Both the position numbers and the translations under genes were made by a program. Positions 18,965 to 30,440 of a stretch of 53,716 nt of DNA are shown here, piece by piece. Positions within the stretch are counted from its first letter, which is position 1; each line of letters opens with the position of its first letter. The stretch is from Marinobacter sp. (GTDB taxonomy: Bacteria; Pseudomonadota; Gammaproteobacteria; Pseudomonadales; Oleiphilaceae), in contig JAKDUK010000012.1 of the NCBI GenBank assembly GCA_030457765.1, positions 1 to 53,716 of the forward strand, in the 5' to 3' direction. Under the pieces are notes generated by a model. It saw only the letters and a list, made by a program, of their open reading frames with translations, was not told where the DNA came from and searched no databases.

Positions 18965-21900
18965 TTACTTCCCTGCATGAAGGTCTTGCAGGCGGCGTAC
19001 TGTGCGCTCGGGGCCAAACTTGATGGCCCGACAGAAGGCTTCGCCGCCCGCCAGTGTTGTTGTGTAAGCCACTTTGGTTTGCAGTGCTGACTGGCGTATT
19101 TGCGCCGAGTCCAATACTGCTTTGCGCCCCTCGGTGGTGTTGATAATTAGCTGAACATGGCCGTTCTTAATGGCATCCACAATGTGTGGCCGCCCTTCGC
19201 CAACCTTGTTTACGCCCTCAACCTCAATGCCGGCTTCACGTAGTGCCTTCGCGGTACCTGTGGTGGCAATAATGTTAAAGCCAGCTTCAACCAGATCCCG
19301 CGCAACCTGAACGGCACCGGCTTTATCTACATCACGTACCGACACAAATACGGTGCCTTCCGAGGGCAACCGCTCTCCGATTGCCAGCGAGGCTTTTGCA
19401 AAAGCTTCGTCAAAACTGTCACCAAGGCCCATAACCTCGCCCGTGGATTTCATTTCTGGCCCTAAAATCGGGTCTACAGTCGGAAATTTATTGAACGGGA
19501 AAACTGACTCTTTTACAGCGTAGTAGCTGGGTATGACCTCTTTGGTAAAGCCCTGCTCTGCCAGCGAAATGCCAGCCATTACACGGGCTGCCACTTTAGC
19601 CAGCGACACACCTATAGCCTTTGATACAAACGGCACAGTTCTCGAGGCTCTCGGGTTCACCTCAATCACGTAGATCTCATCATCCTGCCACGCCAATTGC
19701 ACGTTCATCAGCCCCACAACCTCCAGTTCGATGGCCATTTTCTTCACAGCTTCGCGCATGGCGTCCTGAACGTTGGCTGGCAGAGTGTATGGCGGCAAGG
19801 AACACGCTGAGTCACCGGAGTGAATACCGGCTTGCTCTATATGCTGCATAATGCCACCGATAACCACATCTTTACCGTCGCAAATGGCATCTATGTCCAC
19901 TTCAATGGCAGCGTTAAGGAAATGATCCAGCAGCACCGGGCTGTCATTGGAAACCAGTACGGCGCTGCGCATGTAGCGCACTAATTCGTCCTCGCCGTAC
20001 ACAATCTCCATGGCACGACCACCCAACACATAGGATGGGCGAACCACCAGCGGATAACCAATCTCACGAGCCGCCAAAATACCTTCCTCGTGACTGCGCA
20101 CGGTGGCGTTTTCCGGCTGCTTCAGGCCCAGACGATTGATCATTTGCTGAAAGCGCTCGCGGTCTTCTGCGCGATCAATAGCATCTGGACTGGTGCCAAT
20201 AATTGGAACACCGGCCGCTTCCAGGCCCCGGGCCAGCTTGAGCGGCGTTTGGCCGCCATACTGAACAATCACCCCTTTGGGTTTCTCAACGTTGATGATT
20301 TCCAACACATCTTCGAGGGTGATCGGTTCAAAGTACAACCGGTCAGAGGTGTCGTAATCGGTAGATACCGTCTCTGGGTTGCAGTTAATCATAATGGTTT
20401 CGTAGCCATCTTCACGCATGGCCAGTGCTGCATGTACGCAGCAGTAATCAAACTCGATACCCTGGCCAATCCGGTTCGGACCACCGCCAATCACAACGAT
20501 TTTTTCGCGGTCGCTTGCTTCGGCCTCGCACTCTTCCTCGTAAGTGGAATACATGTAAGCGGTGTCTGAGGCAAACTCGGCAGCGCAGGTATCAACCCGC
20601 TTGTAAACCGGGCGAATATCCAGATCATGCCGCAACTTACGCAGGCTTACCTCGGTAAGGCCCAGCAGTTTGGCCAAACGGGCATCAGAGAAGCCTTTAC
20701 GCTTGAGGCGAAACATAGTGGCATGGTCTATATCGGCTTTGCCAGCAGACTTAAGGGCTTGTTCTTCGCGTATCAGATTTTCAATTTGCACCAGGTACCA
20801 AGGGTCTATCTTAGTGAACCCGAAAACTTCCTCGACGCTCAGTCCCGCCCGGAACGCATCGCCGATGTACCAGATACGCTCGGCACCTGGCACACTAAGC
20901 TCACCCGTAAGGGTTTCGCGAGAGCTTTCCGAGGTAAACTCTTCAAGTTTCTCATCAAAGCCATCCGAACCCACTTCCAGCCCACGAAGAGCCTTCTGCA
21001 GTGATTCCTGGAATGTGCGGCCAATAGCCATAACCTCACCCACAGATTTCATCTGGGTCGTCAATCGGGCGTCGGCCTGAGGGAACTTCTCAAAGGTAAA
21101 CCGTGGAATCTTGGTGACCACGTAATCGATGCTAGGCTCGAACGACACCGGCGTTACGCCACCGGTTATCTCGTTGCGCAGCTCATCCAGGGTGTAGCCT
21201 ACGGCCAATTTAGCCGCGACCTTAGCAATCGGGAAACCCGTAGCTTTGGAAGCCAATGCCGATGAGCGCGAAACCCTCGGGTTCATCTCAATAACAACCA
21301 TACGGCCGGTATCCGGGTGAATGCCAAACTGTACGTTGGAACCGCCGGTTTCCACACCAATTTCACGCATCACAGCCAAGGAGGCGTCGCGCATGATCTG
21401 GTATTCTTTGTCAGTCAGCGTTTGAGCTGGCGCCACGGTAATCGAATCGCCGGTGTGCACACCCATGGCGTCGAAGTTCTCGATGGCACACACGATTATG
21501 CAGTTATCCCCTGTATCGCGAACAACCTCCATCTCGTACTCTTTCCAGCCAATCAGCGACTCATCAATGAGCAACTCTTTGGTGGGCGAAAGATCCAGGC
21601 CACGGAGGCAGATTTCCTCAAATTCGTCCCGGTTATAAGCAATGCCTCCACCGGAACCACCCATGGTAAAAGACGGGCGAATAATGCACGGAAACCCGAT
21701 ATCTTCGGCAACCTTCCAGGCCTCTTCCATGCTGTTTGCAATGGAAGCACGGGGACACTCAAGCCCAATATCCTTCATCGCTTGATCGAAACGACGGCGA
21801 TCTTCGGCTTTGTCGATGGTATCGGCGTTGGCGCCGATCATTTCTACCCCATGTTCAGCCAATACACCGTGCTTTTCCAAGTCCAGCGCGCAATTCAGTG

Positions 21901-22183
21901 CGGTTTGGCCGCCCATAGTGGGCAGCAGGGCATCTGGCTTTTCTTTTTCGATAATTTTGGCAACCGTCTGCCAGGTAATCGGCTCGATGTAGGTGGCATC
22001 TGCCATCACCGGATCTGTCATGATGGTGGCCGGGTTGGAGTTAACCAGAATAACCCGGTAACCTTCCTCTCGCAGTGCTTTGCAGGCTTGAGCGCCGGAA
22101 TAGTCAAATTCGCACGCCTGCCCGATCACAATCGGGCCTGCGCCCAGAATCAGGATGCTTTTAATATCGGTCCGTTTTGGCAT
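18965..22183 (-). CDS. carB: Carbamoyl-phosphate synthase large chain
   Basis: Makes carbamoyl phosphate for arginine and pyrimidines from bicarbonate, ATP and ammonia channelled from CarA. 1072 residues: two homologous halves, each with a pre-ATP-grasp part ([38 protein letters not shown]) and an ATP-grasp domain, an oligomerisation domain near 405-550 and a C-terminal MGS-like allosteric domain (about 940-1072). It lies 91 bases after carA. Confidence 0.98.
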   Translation of the reverse strand: MPKRTDIKSILILGAGPIVIGQACEFDYSGAQACKALREEGYRVILVNSNPATIMTDPVMADATYIEPITWQTVAKIIEKEKPDALLPTMGGQTALNCALDLEKHGVLAEHGVEMIGANADTIDKAEDRRRFDQAMKDIGLECPRASIANSMEEAWKVAEDIGFPCIIRPSFTMGGSGGGIAYNRDEFEEICLRGLDLSPTKELLIDESLIGWKEYEMEVVRDTGDNCIIVCAIENFDAMGVHTGDSITVAPAQTLTDKEYQIMRDASLAVMREIGVETGGSNVQFGIHPDTGRMVVIEMNPRVSRSSALASKATGFPIAKVAAKLAVGYTLDELRNEITGGVTPVSFEPSIDYVVTKIPRFTFEKFPQADARLTTQMKSVGEVMAIGRTFQESLQKALRGLEVGSDGFDEKLEEFTSESSRETLTGELSVPGAERIWYIGDAFRAGLSVEEVFGFTKIDPWYLVQIENLIREEQALKSAGKADIDHATMFRLKRKGFSDARLAKLLGLTEVSLRKLRHDLDIRPVYKRVDTCAAEFASDTAYMYSTYEEECEAEASDREKIVVIGGGPNRIGQGIEFDYCCVHAALAMREDGYETIMINCNPETVSTDYDTSDRLYFEPITLEDVLEIINVEKPKGVIVQYGGQTPLKLARGLEAAGVPIIGTSPDAIDRAEDRERFQQMINRLGLKQPENATVRSHEEGILAAREIGYPLVVRPSYVLGGRAMEIVYGEDELVRYMRSAVLVSNDSPVLLDHFLNAAIEVDIDAICDGKDVVIGGIMQHIEQAGIHSGDSACSLPPYTLPANVQDAMREAVKKMAIELEVVGLMNVQLAWQDDEIYVIEVNPRASRTVPFVSKAIGVSLAKVAARVMAGISLAEQGFTKEVIPSYYAVKESVFPFNKFPTVDPILGPEMKSTGEVMGLGDSFDEAFAKASLAIGERLPSEGTVFVSVRDVDKAGAVQVARDLVEAGFNIIATTGTAKALREAGIEVEGVNKVGEGRPHIVDAIKNGHVQLIINTTEGRKAVLDSAQIRQSALQTKVAYTTTLAGGEAFCRAIKFGPERTVRRLQDLHAGK

Positions 22184-22274
22184 GTCTTGGTTAACCTGTC
22201 AGCAACATGTAAATTCTTGCAGCGCTAGGAACGCGGCGCGTATCTGGGGTGGCCTATCTGTCCGTGAGCCAGCG

Positions 22275-23405
22275 TTATTTTGCCCGGGCTTCCATCAGGC
22301 GAACAAACTCTTCAAACAAAGGCGCCACATCACATGGCCCCGGACTCGCCTCCGGGTGTCCCTGAAAACTGAACGCTGGCTTATCCGTGCGACGAACACC
22401 CTGAAGAGTGCCATCAAACAATGACTTATGAGTCACTTCCAGCACGTCTGGCAGGGATGCTTCATCCACCGCAAACCCATGATTCTGGCTGGTGATCATA
22501 ACTGAGCCATTAGCAAGCCGCTGTACCGGGTGGTTTGCACCATGGTGGCCATGGTTCAACTTTATGCTTTTGCCGCCGCTGGCCAAAGCCAAAAGCTGAT
22601 GCCCCAGGCAGATGCCAAATACGGGGATATCAGTCTCTAACACTTCTTGAATGGCCTTGATTGCATAGTCACAAGGCATCGGGTCGCCCGGGCCATTGGA
22701 TAGAAATATGCCATCCGGATTCATCGCCAACACTTCAGAAGCCGGTGTTTGTGCAGGCACAACTGTCACATCACAACCTCTGGATGCAAGCATGCGAAGA
22801 ATGTTGAACTTAACGCCGTAATCCCACGCCACAACTTTAAACCTGGCCTCGTCACCTTCTGCGTAGCCTTCGCCAAGTGACCACTCACCCTGAGCCCAGT
22901 TGTAAGCTTTATCGCAGGTAACTTCCTTTGCCAGGTCCATGCCCTGCAGCCCCGGAAACGACTTGGCCAGCTCCAGTGCACGTTCGGCCGTGGCGTTAGC
23001 GCCTGCCACGATGGCACCGCTTTGGGAGCCTTTGTCCCGCAGAATGCGCGTAAGGCGCCGAGTATCGATATCGGCAAGTCCGACAATATTATTGCTTCGC
23101 AGGTACTCGTCTAACGTTGCGGTGCTACGCCAGTTACTGGCCACTAAGGGCAGGTCGCGAATAATTAAGCCGGCAGCTTGAATGCGGTTTGACTCGACAT
23201 CTTCTTCATTCACACCAGTGCTGCCAACGTGCGGGTATGTCAGAGTAACCAGCTGGCGGGCATAAGACGGATCTGTCAGTATTTCCTGGTAGCCGGTCAT
23301 GGCAGTGTTGAACACTACCTCACCACTGGTTTCGCCGTCGGCGCCAATGGCGGTGCCGTAGAACAGGCTTCCGTCTGCGAGTGCAAGGATTGCGGGGGTG
23401 CTCAA
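22275..23405 (-). CDS. carA: Carbamoyl-phosphate synthase small chain (glutamine amidotransferase)
   Basis: Hydrolyses glutamine and feeds ammonia to CarB. I place the start at a TTG (23405), giving 376 residues beginning [17 protein letters not shown], which matches the family; GAGG lies 9 bases upstream. The in-frame ATG at 23420 has no ribosome site and adds five residues. The N-terminal CPSase domain is followed by a class I amidotransferase domain with the nucleophile elbow [11 protein letters not shown] and the HPEASPGP motif. The leader holds an intrinsic terminator (23475-23510) that may attenuate the operon. Confidence 0.95.
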   Translation of the reverse strand: MSTPAILALADGSLFYGTAIGADGETSGEVVFNTAMTGYQEILTDPSYARQLVTLTYPHVGSTGVNEEDVESNRIQAAGLIIRDLPLVASNWRSTATLDEYLRSNNIVGLADIDTRRLTRILRDKGSQSGAIVAGANATAERALELAKSFPGLQGMDLAKEVTCDKAYNWAQGEWSLGEGYAEGDEARFKVVAWDYGVKFNILRMLASRGCDVTVVPAQTPASEVLAMNPDGIFLSNGPGDPMPCDYAIKAIQEVLETDIPVFGICLGHQLLALASGGKSIKLNHGHHGANHPVQRLANGSVMITSQNHGFAVDEASLPDVLEVTHKSLFDGTLQGVRRTDKPAFSFQGHPEASPGPCDVAPLFEEFVRLMEARAK

Positions 23406-23474
23406 GGCTTGTATCCTCATCGGGTGGCGTATTAATTCGTCACGTGCAGGAACGCAAGCGCAAATTCAGGCCGC

Positions 23475-23510
23475 AAAAAAGCGAGAGGGAGTAAAAACCC
23501 CGTCCCGCTT
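23475..23510 (-). terminator. Intrinsic terminator in the carA leader
   Basis: On the minus strand AAGCGGGACGGGG pairs with CCCTCTCGCTT (11 bp with one G-U pair and one bulged base) around a T-rich loop, then TTTTTT. It ends 70 bases before the carA start and 250 bases after the dapB stop. It may simply end dapB transcripts, but the promoter-like signal at 23587-23614 lies between, so an attenuator for carAB is possible. Confidence 0.7.
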
Positions 23511-23586
23511 ATTGTTATCCGGGAACTTTTTGTCCCCTGGGCCTTTCAAAGGCTACGCTTGGTGCAGTTAAACCGCCTTATTGTAT

Positions 23587-23624
23587 AAAATATGAGGTTT
23601 TGTGTCCATGTAAAATCTTACATG
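23587..23624 (-). promoter_or_regulatory. Possible carA promoter with overlapping palindrome
   Basis: Minus strand TTTACA (23614-23609), a 16-base spacer and TATTTT (23592-23587) form a modest sigma-70 promoter pointing to carA. The -35 box lies inside a perfect palindrome, CATGTAA-AATC-TTACATG (23607-23624), placed as an operator would be. No regulator can be named from the sequence. Confidence 0.45.
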
Positions 23625-23643
23625 GCTCTAACACCGGCACCGC

Positions 23644-23737
23644 GCCGGGCTCTTTCCCGGGAAACGCTACAAGCACATCCATGTCCGCTTGGCTACGGCC
23701 ATCCATGGCCTTCGACATTCCCAAAAAAGAGCCCAGC
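23644..23737 (-). repeat. Two-loop ANGGAN hairpin element, copy 2
   Basis: Read on the minus strand, a 20-bp outer stem (23737-23718 with 23663-23644) encloses a core homologous to that of 3006-3116. Hairpin A is GGCC-ATGGAT-GGCC (23710-23697); hairpin B has the loop ATGGAT in GGACATGGATGT (23686-23675), 10 of 12 matches to the CsrA SELEX consensus. The outer arms differ completely from copy 1 but pair fully if four G-U pairs are allowed, and those pairs work only in the minus-strand RNA. This fixes the acting strand as that of dapB and carA. It lies 26 bases after the dapB stop. Confidence 0.72.
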
Positions 23738-23762
23738 ACACTGCCTCAGAGTTGTCTAAAAC

Positions 23763-24566
<804 letters not shown>

Positions 24567-24587
24567 CTATTCCCTATTTGAAGCTAA

Positions 24588-25715
24588 TCAAAATTTCATT
24601 TCGTCGAAGAAGCTCTTAACACCCTCAAACCAAGATGTTTTCTTCGGGGCATGATTTGTACCGTTGCTATTATCGAGGGTTGTCTGAAACTCCTCAAGCA
24701 GCTCTTTCTGACGCTTGGTCAGACTAACAGGCGTCTCAACAATTACACGGCACAAAAGATCACCAGAAGGACCGCCGCGTACCGGGCTCACACCCTTGCC
24801 GCGCAACCGGAACAACTTGCCCGTTTGAGTTTCCGCCGGAATCCTCAACTTCACACGACCGTTCAGTGTTGGCACTTCCAGCTCACCACCTAAAGTGGCA
24901 TCAATAATGCTGATGGGTACTTCGCAGTATAGGTTGCGGCCATCGCGGGTAAAGATTGAATGCTCGCGCACTGCCATCTGTACATACAGATCACCCGACG
25001 GACCACCCTCTACACCCATTTCGCCTTCGCCAGAAAGCCGAATACGATCACCGGTATCAACACCTGGCGGAACTTTCACGGAGAGGGTCTTTTCTTCTCG
25101 AACCCTGCCTTGCCCCTGACACGACTTACAGGGGTTTTTGATAATTTGACCTGAGCCACGACATGTAGGACAAGCCTGCTGTACCGCAAAGAAACCCTGC
25201 TGCATACGAACCTGCCCCATACCTTTACAGGTTCCGCAGGTCTCAGCACGGGAGCCTTTTTCAGCCCCACTACCGTCACAGGTTTCACACTCCCGGTGCC
25301 CGGGAATAGTGATCTCGACAGTTTTTCCTTTTACCGCTTCCTCAAGATCCAGCTCCAGGGTATAGCGTAGATCCGAGCCACGAGTATTGCGACCACCACG
25401 GCCACCGCCGCCGAAAATGTCACCAAACACATCGCCGAAGATGTCGGAGAAGTTGCCGCCACCACCTCCGAATCCACCACCAGCCTGGCCATCCACGCCG
25501 GCGTGACCAAACTGATCGTAAGCAGCTCGCTTGGACTGATCGGCCAGCACCTCGTAGGCTTCACTGGCCTCCTTGAACTTGTTCTCGGCGTCTGTATCTT
25601 CCGGATTACGGTCGGGATGATATTTCATCGCAAGCTTTCGATACGCTCGCTTGACTTCTTTCTCGTCCGCATCCCGGGAAATCCCGAGAATGTCGTAATA
25701 ATCGCGCTTGGCCAT
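24588..25715 (-). CDS. dnaJ: Molecular chaperone DnaJ
   Basis: Co-chaperone that delivers substrates to DnaK and stimulates its ATPase. 375 residues: J domain with HPD in [11 protein letters not shown], a Gly/Phe-rich stretch (about 75-110), four zinc repeats ([32 protein letters not shown]) and the C-terminal substrate-binding domains. It lies downstream of dnaK with a strong hairpin in the 76-base gap. Confidence 0.98.
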   Translation of the reverse strand: MAKRDYYDILGISRDADEKEVKRAYRKLAMKYHPDRNPEDTDAENKFKEASEAYEVLADQSKRAAYDQFGHAGVDGQAGGGFGGGGGNFSDIFGDVFGDIFGGGGRGGRNTRGSDLRYTLELDLEEAVKGKTVEITIPGHRECETCDGSGAEKGSRAETCGTCKGMGQVRMQQGFFAVQQACPTCRGSGQIIKNPCKSCQGQGRVREEKTLSVKVPPGVDTGDRIRLSGEGEMGVEGGPSGDLYVQMAVREHSIFTRDGRNLYCEVPISIIDATLGGELEVPTLNGRVKLRIPAETQTGKLFRLRGKGVSPVRGGPSGDLLCRVIVETPVSLTKRQKELLEEFQTTLDNSNGTNHAPKKTSWFEGVKSFFDEMKF

Positions 25716-25740
25716 GCTTTAAAACCCTGTTTTTTAACGA

Positions 25741-25769
25741 GGAAAACGCGGAGCAACTCCGCGTTTTCC
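25741..25769 (-). terminator. Hairpin between dnaK and dnaJ
   Basis: A perfect 13-bp stem, GGAAAACGCGGAG / CTCCGCGTTTTCC, with a 3-base loop. The T-run is inside the stem rather than after it, so it may be a partial terminator or an RNA-stabilising hairpin that lowers dnaJ expression relative to dnaK. Confidence 0.55.
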
Positions 25770-25791
25770 AACTACCTGATGTACGTCAGAA

Positions 25792-27711
25792 TTACTTCTT
25801 TTCGTCGTCTTTGACTTCTTCAAACTCGGCGTCTACTGCATCATCAGCAGACTGGGCTTCTTCCTGCCCGCCAGACTGTTCACCCTGGCCCTCTTCTTCT
25901 GCGTACATCTTCTGCGCCAACTCTGAGGAAGCTTCGGTCAGCTTCTGAGTCTTGGCTTCAATATCGTCTTTATCGGAGCCAGCAAGTGCTTCTTCAAGCT
26001 CTTTGATGGACGCCTCGATAGACTCTTTCTCGCTCTCACTGGCTTTGTCACCGGCTTCCGACAGGGTTTTGCGCACGGCGTGAACCATGGCATCACCCTG
26101 GTTACGAACCTGCACCAGCTCTTCGAACTTGCGATCTTCTTCAGCGTTCGCTTCGGCGTCCTGCACCATCTTCTCGATTTCGTCATCGTTCAGGCCAGAA
26201 GAAGCCTTGATCACGATGGACTGCTCTTTACCGGTTGCCTTGTCTTTTGCAGACACGTTCAGGATACCGTTAGCGTCGATATCGAAGGTTACTTCGATTT
26301 GCGGAACACCGCGCGATGCCGGCGGAATATCGGCCAGGTCAAAACGACCAAGGGACTTATTCTGCGTCGCTTGCTTACGCTCACCCTGCACAACGTGGAT
26401 AGTAACCGCTGTCTGGTTATCCTCTGCTGTGGAGAAGGTTTGCGACTTCTTGGTCGGAATCGTGGTGTTCTTGTCGATAACCGGTGTGGCCACACCACCC
26501 ATGGTTTCAATACCCAGGGTAAGCGGAGTCACGTCCAGCAACAGCACGTCTTTTACATCACCTGACAGTACGGCTGCCTGGATTGCAGCACCCATGGCAA
26601 CGGCTTCGTCCGGGTTTACGTCCTTGCGGGCTTCTTTGCCGAAGAACTCTTTTACTTTTTCCTGGACCTGCGGCATACGGGTCTGACCACCAACCAGGAT
26701 AACCTCGTCAATCTCGCTCGCTTTCATACCTGCGTCCTGCAGGGCAACTTTACATGGCTCAAGACTGCGCTGAACCAGATCTTCAACCAGCGACTCAAGC
26801 TTGGCACGAGTCAGCTTTACGTTCATGTGCTTGGGACCGCTGGCATCTGCCGTAATGTACGGCAGATTTACGTCGGTCTGCTGGCTGCTGGAAAGCTCAA
26901 TCTTGGCTTTTTCGCCAGCTTCTTTCAGGCGCTGCATAGCCAGGGAGTCGCCGCGCAGATCAATGCCGCTATCCTTCTTGAACTGGTCGGCCAGGAATTC
27001 GATGATCTTCATATCGAAGTCTTCGCCACCCAGGAAGGTGTCGCCATTCGTTGCCAACACTTCAAACTGGTGCTCGCCATCGACATCTGCAATTTCGATA
27101 ATGGACAGGTCAAAGGTACCGCCGCCCAGGTCATATACCGCTACGGTGCGATCGCCACCTTTCTTGTCCAGACCATAAGCCAAGGCTGCCGCAGTTGGCT
27201 CGTTGATAATGCGCTTTACTTCCAGCCCGGCAATTCTGCCCGCATCTTTAGTTGCTTGACGCTGACTGTCGTTAAAATACGCCGGAACGGTGATAACCGC
27301 CTCAGTCACGGTTTCGCCCAGATAATCTTCTGCAGTCTTCTTCATTTTCTTCAGAATTTCTGCAGACACTTGAGGCGGTGCCATTTTCTCGCCTTTCACT
27401 TCTACCCAGGCATCACCGTTGTCTGCATCGGTAATTTTGTAGGGCACCATTTTAATATCTTTTTGAACCACATCGTCTTTAAAACGACGACCGATCAAAC
27501 GCTTGATCGCGTAAATAGTGTTGTCCGGGTTGGTAACGGCCTGGCGCTTGGCTGACTGACCAACCAGGGTTTCGTTGTCGTCGGTGTACGCAATGATTGA
27601 CGGAGTGGTGCGATCACCTTCTGCGTTCTCAATAACCCGAACCTTATCGCCATCCATGATGGCAACACAGGAGTTGGTGGTTCCGAGGTCAATACCGATA
27701 ATCTTGCTCAT
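25792..27711 (-). CDS. dnaK: Molecular chaperone DnaK (Hsp70)
   Basis: ATP-driven chaperone. 639 residues starting [18 protein letters not shown], with the Hsp70 signatures [11 protein letters not shown] and [16 protein letters not shown], the linker [16 protein letters not shown], a substrate-binding domain and a Glu/Asp-rich tail ending EEVKDDEKK. Its own sigma-32-like promoter overlaps the grpE stop codon (27791-27819), and it also lies downstream of the grpE promoter. Confidence 0.98.
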   Translation of the reverse strand: MSKIIGIDLGTTNSCVAIMDGDKVRVIENAEGDRTTPSIIAYTDDNETLVGQSAKRQAVTNPDNTIYAIKRLIGRRFKDDVVQKDIKMVPYKITDADNGDAWVEVKGEKMAPPQVSAEILKKMKKTAEDYLGETVTEAVITVPAYFNDSQRQATKDAGRIAGLEVKRIINEPTAAALAYGLDKKGGDRTVAVYDLGGGTFDLSIIEIADVDGEHQFEVLATNGDTFLGGEDFDMKIIEFLADQFKKDSGIDLRGDSLAMQRLKEAGEKAKIELSSSQQTDVNLPYITADASGPKHMNVKLTRAKLESLVEDLVQRSLEPCKVALQDAGMKASEIDEVILVGGQTRMPQVQEKVKEFFGKEARKDVNPDEAVAMGAAIQAAVLSGDVKDVLLLDVTPLTLGIETMGGVATPVIDKNTTIPTKKSQTFSTAEDNQTAVTIHVVQGERKQATQNKSLGRFDLADIPPASRGVPQIEVTFDIDANGILNVSAKDKATGKEQSIVIKASSGLNDDEIEKMVQDAEANAEEDRKFEELVQVRNQGDAMVHAVRKTLSEAGDKASESEKESIEASIKELEEALAGSDKDDIEAKTQKLTEASSELAQKMYAEEEGQGEQSGGQEEAQSADDAVDAEFEEVKDDEKK

Positions 27712-27790
27712 TGATTTGCTCCAATTATTCTGAACACTGTGCTTAATAGTTATCCGGAAATCTGTTTTCCGGCTAATGCTGTTTAATGGC

Positions 27791-27819
27791 TATATTGGCG
27801 CTTTCGCTGATTTTTCAAG
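27791..27819 (-). promoter_or_regulatory. Sigma-32-like promoter for dnaK
   Basis: Minus strand CTTGAAA (27819-27813), a 14-base spacer and CCAATATA (27798-27791). The -35 is a perfect heat-shock box; the -10 is a weaker match to CCCCATNT. The -35 contains the grpE stop codon TGA. Confidence 0.65.
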
Positions 27820-28417
27820 CCTGCTCGTCAACTTTTGGTGCATCCTGAGCCTTAGCAACCATAACCATTGCCGGCCGCACCACACGTCCATTTAACAAGT
27901 AGCCTTTCTGAACCACCGCAACCACGCTGTTTGGCTCGGCATCCGGGGCCGGCACCATAGACATGGCTTCGTGCTGCTGTGGATCGAATGGCTCGCCCAC
28001 CGGGTTCAGCGGCTCAATGTTGAACTTTTTAAGACTCGACACGAACAGATTCAGAGTCATCTCAACGCCCTGGCGAATAGAAGCCACCAGCTCACCTGCA
28101 TCCTTATGGCCTTCGGTGCTTTCAACCGCCTTTTCCAGGCTGTCCGCTACCGGCAGCAGCTCTTTAACAAACTTTTCCAGCGCAAATTTATGGGCTTTCT
28201 CAACATCCATCTCAGCACGGCGACGCACGTTCTGCATTTCTGCCTGAAAGCGCAGCATTTGCTCTTGGGAATCCTGAAGTTGTGCGCTTAACGCATCCAG
28301 CTCAGAAACTTCCTCTTGCTCAACTTCTTGCTCTTCCGCCTGCGCGTCTTCTGCAGACGCCTCAACGGCGTCTTTCAATTCATCTACCTGCTCATTGCGG
28401 TTTTCGTCGGTGCTCAT
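27815..28417 (-). CDS. grpE: Nucleotide exchange factor GrpE
   Basis: Releases ADP from DnaK and acts as a thermosensor. 200 residues: an acidic N-terminal region, a long coiled coil ([20 protein letters not shown]), then the GrpE signature region [20 protein letters not shown]. First gene of grpE-dnaK-dnaJ, divergent from recN, with a heat-shock promoter upstream. Confidence 0.97.
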   Translation of the reverse strand: MSTDENRNEQVDELKDAVEASAEDAQAEEQEVEQEEVSELDALSAQLQDSQEQMLRFQAEMQNVRRRAEMDVEKAHKFALEKFVKELLPVADSLEKAVESTEGHKDAGELVASIRQGVEMTLNLFVSSLKKFNIEPLNPVGEPFDPQQHEAMSMVPAPDAEPNSVVAVVQKGYLLNGRVVRPAMVMVAKAQDAPKVDEQA

Positions 28418-28513
28418 GACTACTCCTGCCAGATCTTCGGTGGTCGGCTAAAACGCGACCAATTGAACATAGGCTCCGGCCACGCCGTGCCGGAAAAACG
28501 TTATTGCGAAGGG

Positions 28514-28541
28514 ATATGGGGTTCGCACATCAGGTTTCAAC
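28514..28541 (-). promoter_or_regulatory. Sigma-32 promoter for grpE
   Basis: Minus strand GTTGAAA (28541-28535), a 13-base spacer and CCCCATAT (28521-28514), an excellent match to the sigma-32 consensus CTTGAAA-N(11-16)-CCCCATNT. It lies about 97 bases upstream of the grpE start. Confidence 0.85.
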
Positions 28542-28582
28542 CACCAAGGCGCGCATTCCTGAAGAAAATCACACATAGGCAT

Positions 28583-28635
28583 TTGCAAACAGGAAAAAGG
28601 CTGTATATATTCACAGTGACTGTATGAACGCACAG
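28583..28635 (+). promoter_or_regulatory. recN promoter with two LexA boxes
   Basis: TTGCAA (28583-28588), a 17-base spacer and TATATT (28606-28611) form the promoter. Two SOS boxes of the form CTGT-N8-ACAG follow closely: CTGTATATATTCACAG (28601-28616), covering the -10, and CTGTATGAACGCACAG (28620-28635), over the start site. recN is a classic strongly repressed SOS gene, often with multiple boxes. Confidence 0.9.
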
Positions 28636-28662
28636 TATATTTCAAAGGCGGAGGTTATCTGC

Positions 28663-30342
28663 ATGCTCACACAGCTCACAGTTTCCAACTACGCGATTGC
28701 TGAGCGGGTAGAACTGCAATTTAATAAAGGCATGACAGCGCTCACAGGTGAAACTGGCGCAGGCAAATCCATTGTTCTGGACGCTTTAGGGCTTGCCATG
28801 GGTGGCCGCGCCGATGCAGGAGCCGTACGCCATGGGGCCAAACGTGCAGACATTACCGCCACATTCGACGTGTCTGGCATCGTAGAAGCACTGCAATGGC
28901 TGGAAAGCCACGAACTGGATGACGACAGCGACTGCATCCTGCGCCGGGTAATCAGTAAAGATGGGCGTTCGCGGGCTTACATTAACGGCCAGCCCTGCCC
29001 CCTTGCCCACCTGAAGGACCTGGGCGGACTGCTGATGGATATTCACAGCCAGCACCAGCACCAGTCGCTGCTGCGTAAAGACACCCACCGCAAGCTGATT
29101 GATGAGTTTGCTGGTGCTGAAGAAATGGCCAGCCAGACTCGTGAGGCATGGAAAGCCTGGAACCAAATTCGTACAAAACTGATCGAGCGCGAGCAAAACG
29201 CTGAAGAGTCTGAAGCCAAACTGCAACTGCTGCGCTACCAGGTAGAAGAGCTTGATCGTCTGGCGCTTGAGGTCGGCGAACAAGAGCTACTGGAACAAGA
29301 GCAAGCGCAATTGAGCCAGGCCGATACGATCCTTCACAGCAGCCATCAGGCCGCGCTGCTGTGCACCGAAAATGAAACCAGCGCCGCCGGGCTGGTACGG
29401 CAAGCGCTGCAGCAACTGGAACAACTTCCGGTCGAAGTCTCCGCACTGGCCGACACTCTCCAAATGCTGAACGAAGCCCAGATTCAAATCAGCGAAGCTG
29501 GAGACAACCTGCGCCATTTTGTCGACGATTATGAAGCAGACCCGGCACGGCTGACAGAAGTAGAAGAGAGACTCAGCGCCATTTACCAAATGGCACGCAA
29601 ACACCGCATTAACCCAGAAACTCTACCGGAGTTTCACGCTCAGCAAAGCGCCGAACTGGCAGAGCTGGATGGCGGCGAAAGCAGCCTGGAGAAGCTGGAA
29701 GAAGAACTGGAAAGCCAGCGCAAAACCTTTGACGAACTGGCAAACAAGCTTTCTAAAGCCCGAGCCAAGGCCGCGGGTGAACTTGATCAACGAATTGCCG
29801 GTGAACTGGCACAACTAAGTATGCCTTCAGTTCAATTTGTTACGCACCTGAATCGCAGCAGTCAGGGCGAACCGGCGCCACACGGGTTGGAAGAAATCGA
29901 GTTTCTGGTCAGCGCAAATCCGGGGCAACCCGCAAGGCCTTTGGCCAAAGTGGCTTCCGGCGGCGAACTTTCACGGATCAGCTTGGCGATTCAAGTAGTC
30001 GTTGCGCAGACATCGACCACCCCTACCCTCATTTTCGACGAAGTGGATGTGGGGATTGGCGGTGGCACCGCTGAGGTGGTTGGCAAACTACTGCGCTCAC
30101 TGGGAAGTAACGGCCAGGTTATTTGCGTAACCCATTTGCCACAAGTGGCAGCCCAATGCCATCAACACTTATTTGTCAGCAAGTTCACGCAACAGGATAC
30201 AACCTTCTCGAAAATCGAATCTCTGGATGATCAAGGCAGAATTGGCGAGGTTGCGAGAATGTTGGGCGGCGTAGACATGACTGAACACACCATTGCCCAC
30301 GCAACAGAAATGTTTTCCAAAGGGCAGGCAACCCATCACTGA
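28663..30342 (+). CDS. recN: DNA repair protein RecN
   Basis: SMC-like ATPase of double-strand break repair. I start at ATG 28663 (MLTQLTVSNYAIAERVEL, 559 residues), preceded by GGCGGAGG. The ATG at 28624 lies inside the second LexA box and would add 13 odd residues. Walker A GETGAGKSIVLDAL, the MDIHSQHQHQSLL motif, central coiled coils (about 155-350), the ABC signature ASGGELSRISLAI and Walker B TLIFDEVDVGIGG are all present. It is divergent from grpE. Confidence 0.97.
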   Translation: MLTQLTVSNYAIAERVELQFNKGMTALTGETGAGKSIVLDALGLAMGGRADAGAVRHGAKRADITATFDVSGIVEALQWLESHELDDDSDCILRRVISKDGRSRAYINGQPCPLAHLKDLGGLLMDIHSQHQHQSLLRKDTHRKLIDEFAGAEEMASQTREAWKAWNQIRTKLIEREQNAEESEAKLQLLRYQVEELDRLALEVGEQELLEQEQAQLSQADTILHSSHQAALLCTENETSAAGLVRQALQQLEQLPVEVSALADTLQMLNEAQIQISEAGDNLRHFVDDYEADPARLTEVEERLSAIYQMARKHRINPETLPEFHAQQSAELAELDGGESSLEKLEEELESQRKTFDELANKLSKARAKAAGELDQRIAGELAQLSMPSVQFVTHLNRSSQGEPAPHGLEEIEFLVSANPGQPARPLAKVASGGELSRISLAIQVVVAQTSTTPTLIFDEVDVGIGGGTAEVVGKLLRSLGSNGQVICVTHLPQVAAQCHQHLFVSKFTQQDTTFSKIESLDDQGRIGEVARMLGGVDMTEHTIAHATEMFSKGQATHH

Positions 30343-30387
30343 CCTGATGACAATTACCACTTCCCCCTCTCGACCCTGAGAGCTGTT

Positions 30388-30416
30388 GGGGCAGGCTTTA
30401 CGACCTGCCCCCTTTT
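30388..30416 (+). terminator. Intrinsic terminator after recN
   Basis: GGGGCAGG (30388-30395) pairs with CCTGCCCC (30404-30411) across 8 bases, followed by CTTTTTA. Confidence 0.9.
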
Positions 30417-30440
30417 TATTCCGTTATTAATGCAGCTTGC

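Noticed and set aside
21317..22228. 303-codon open frame opposite carB
   Set aside because: Antisense to a clear carB, low-complexity composition, no recognised motif.
26827..27555. 242-codon open frame opposite dnaK
   Set aside because: Antisense to dnaK; codon pattern is explained by the real gene.
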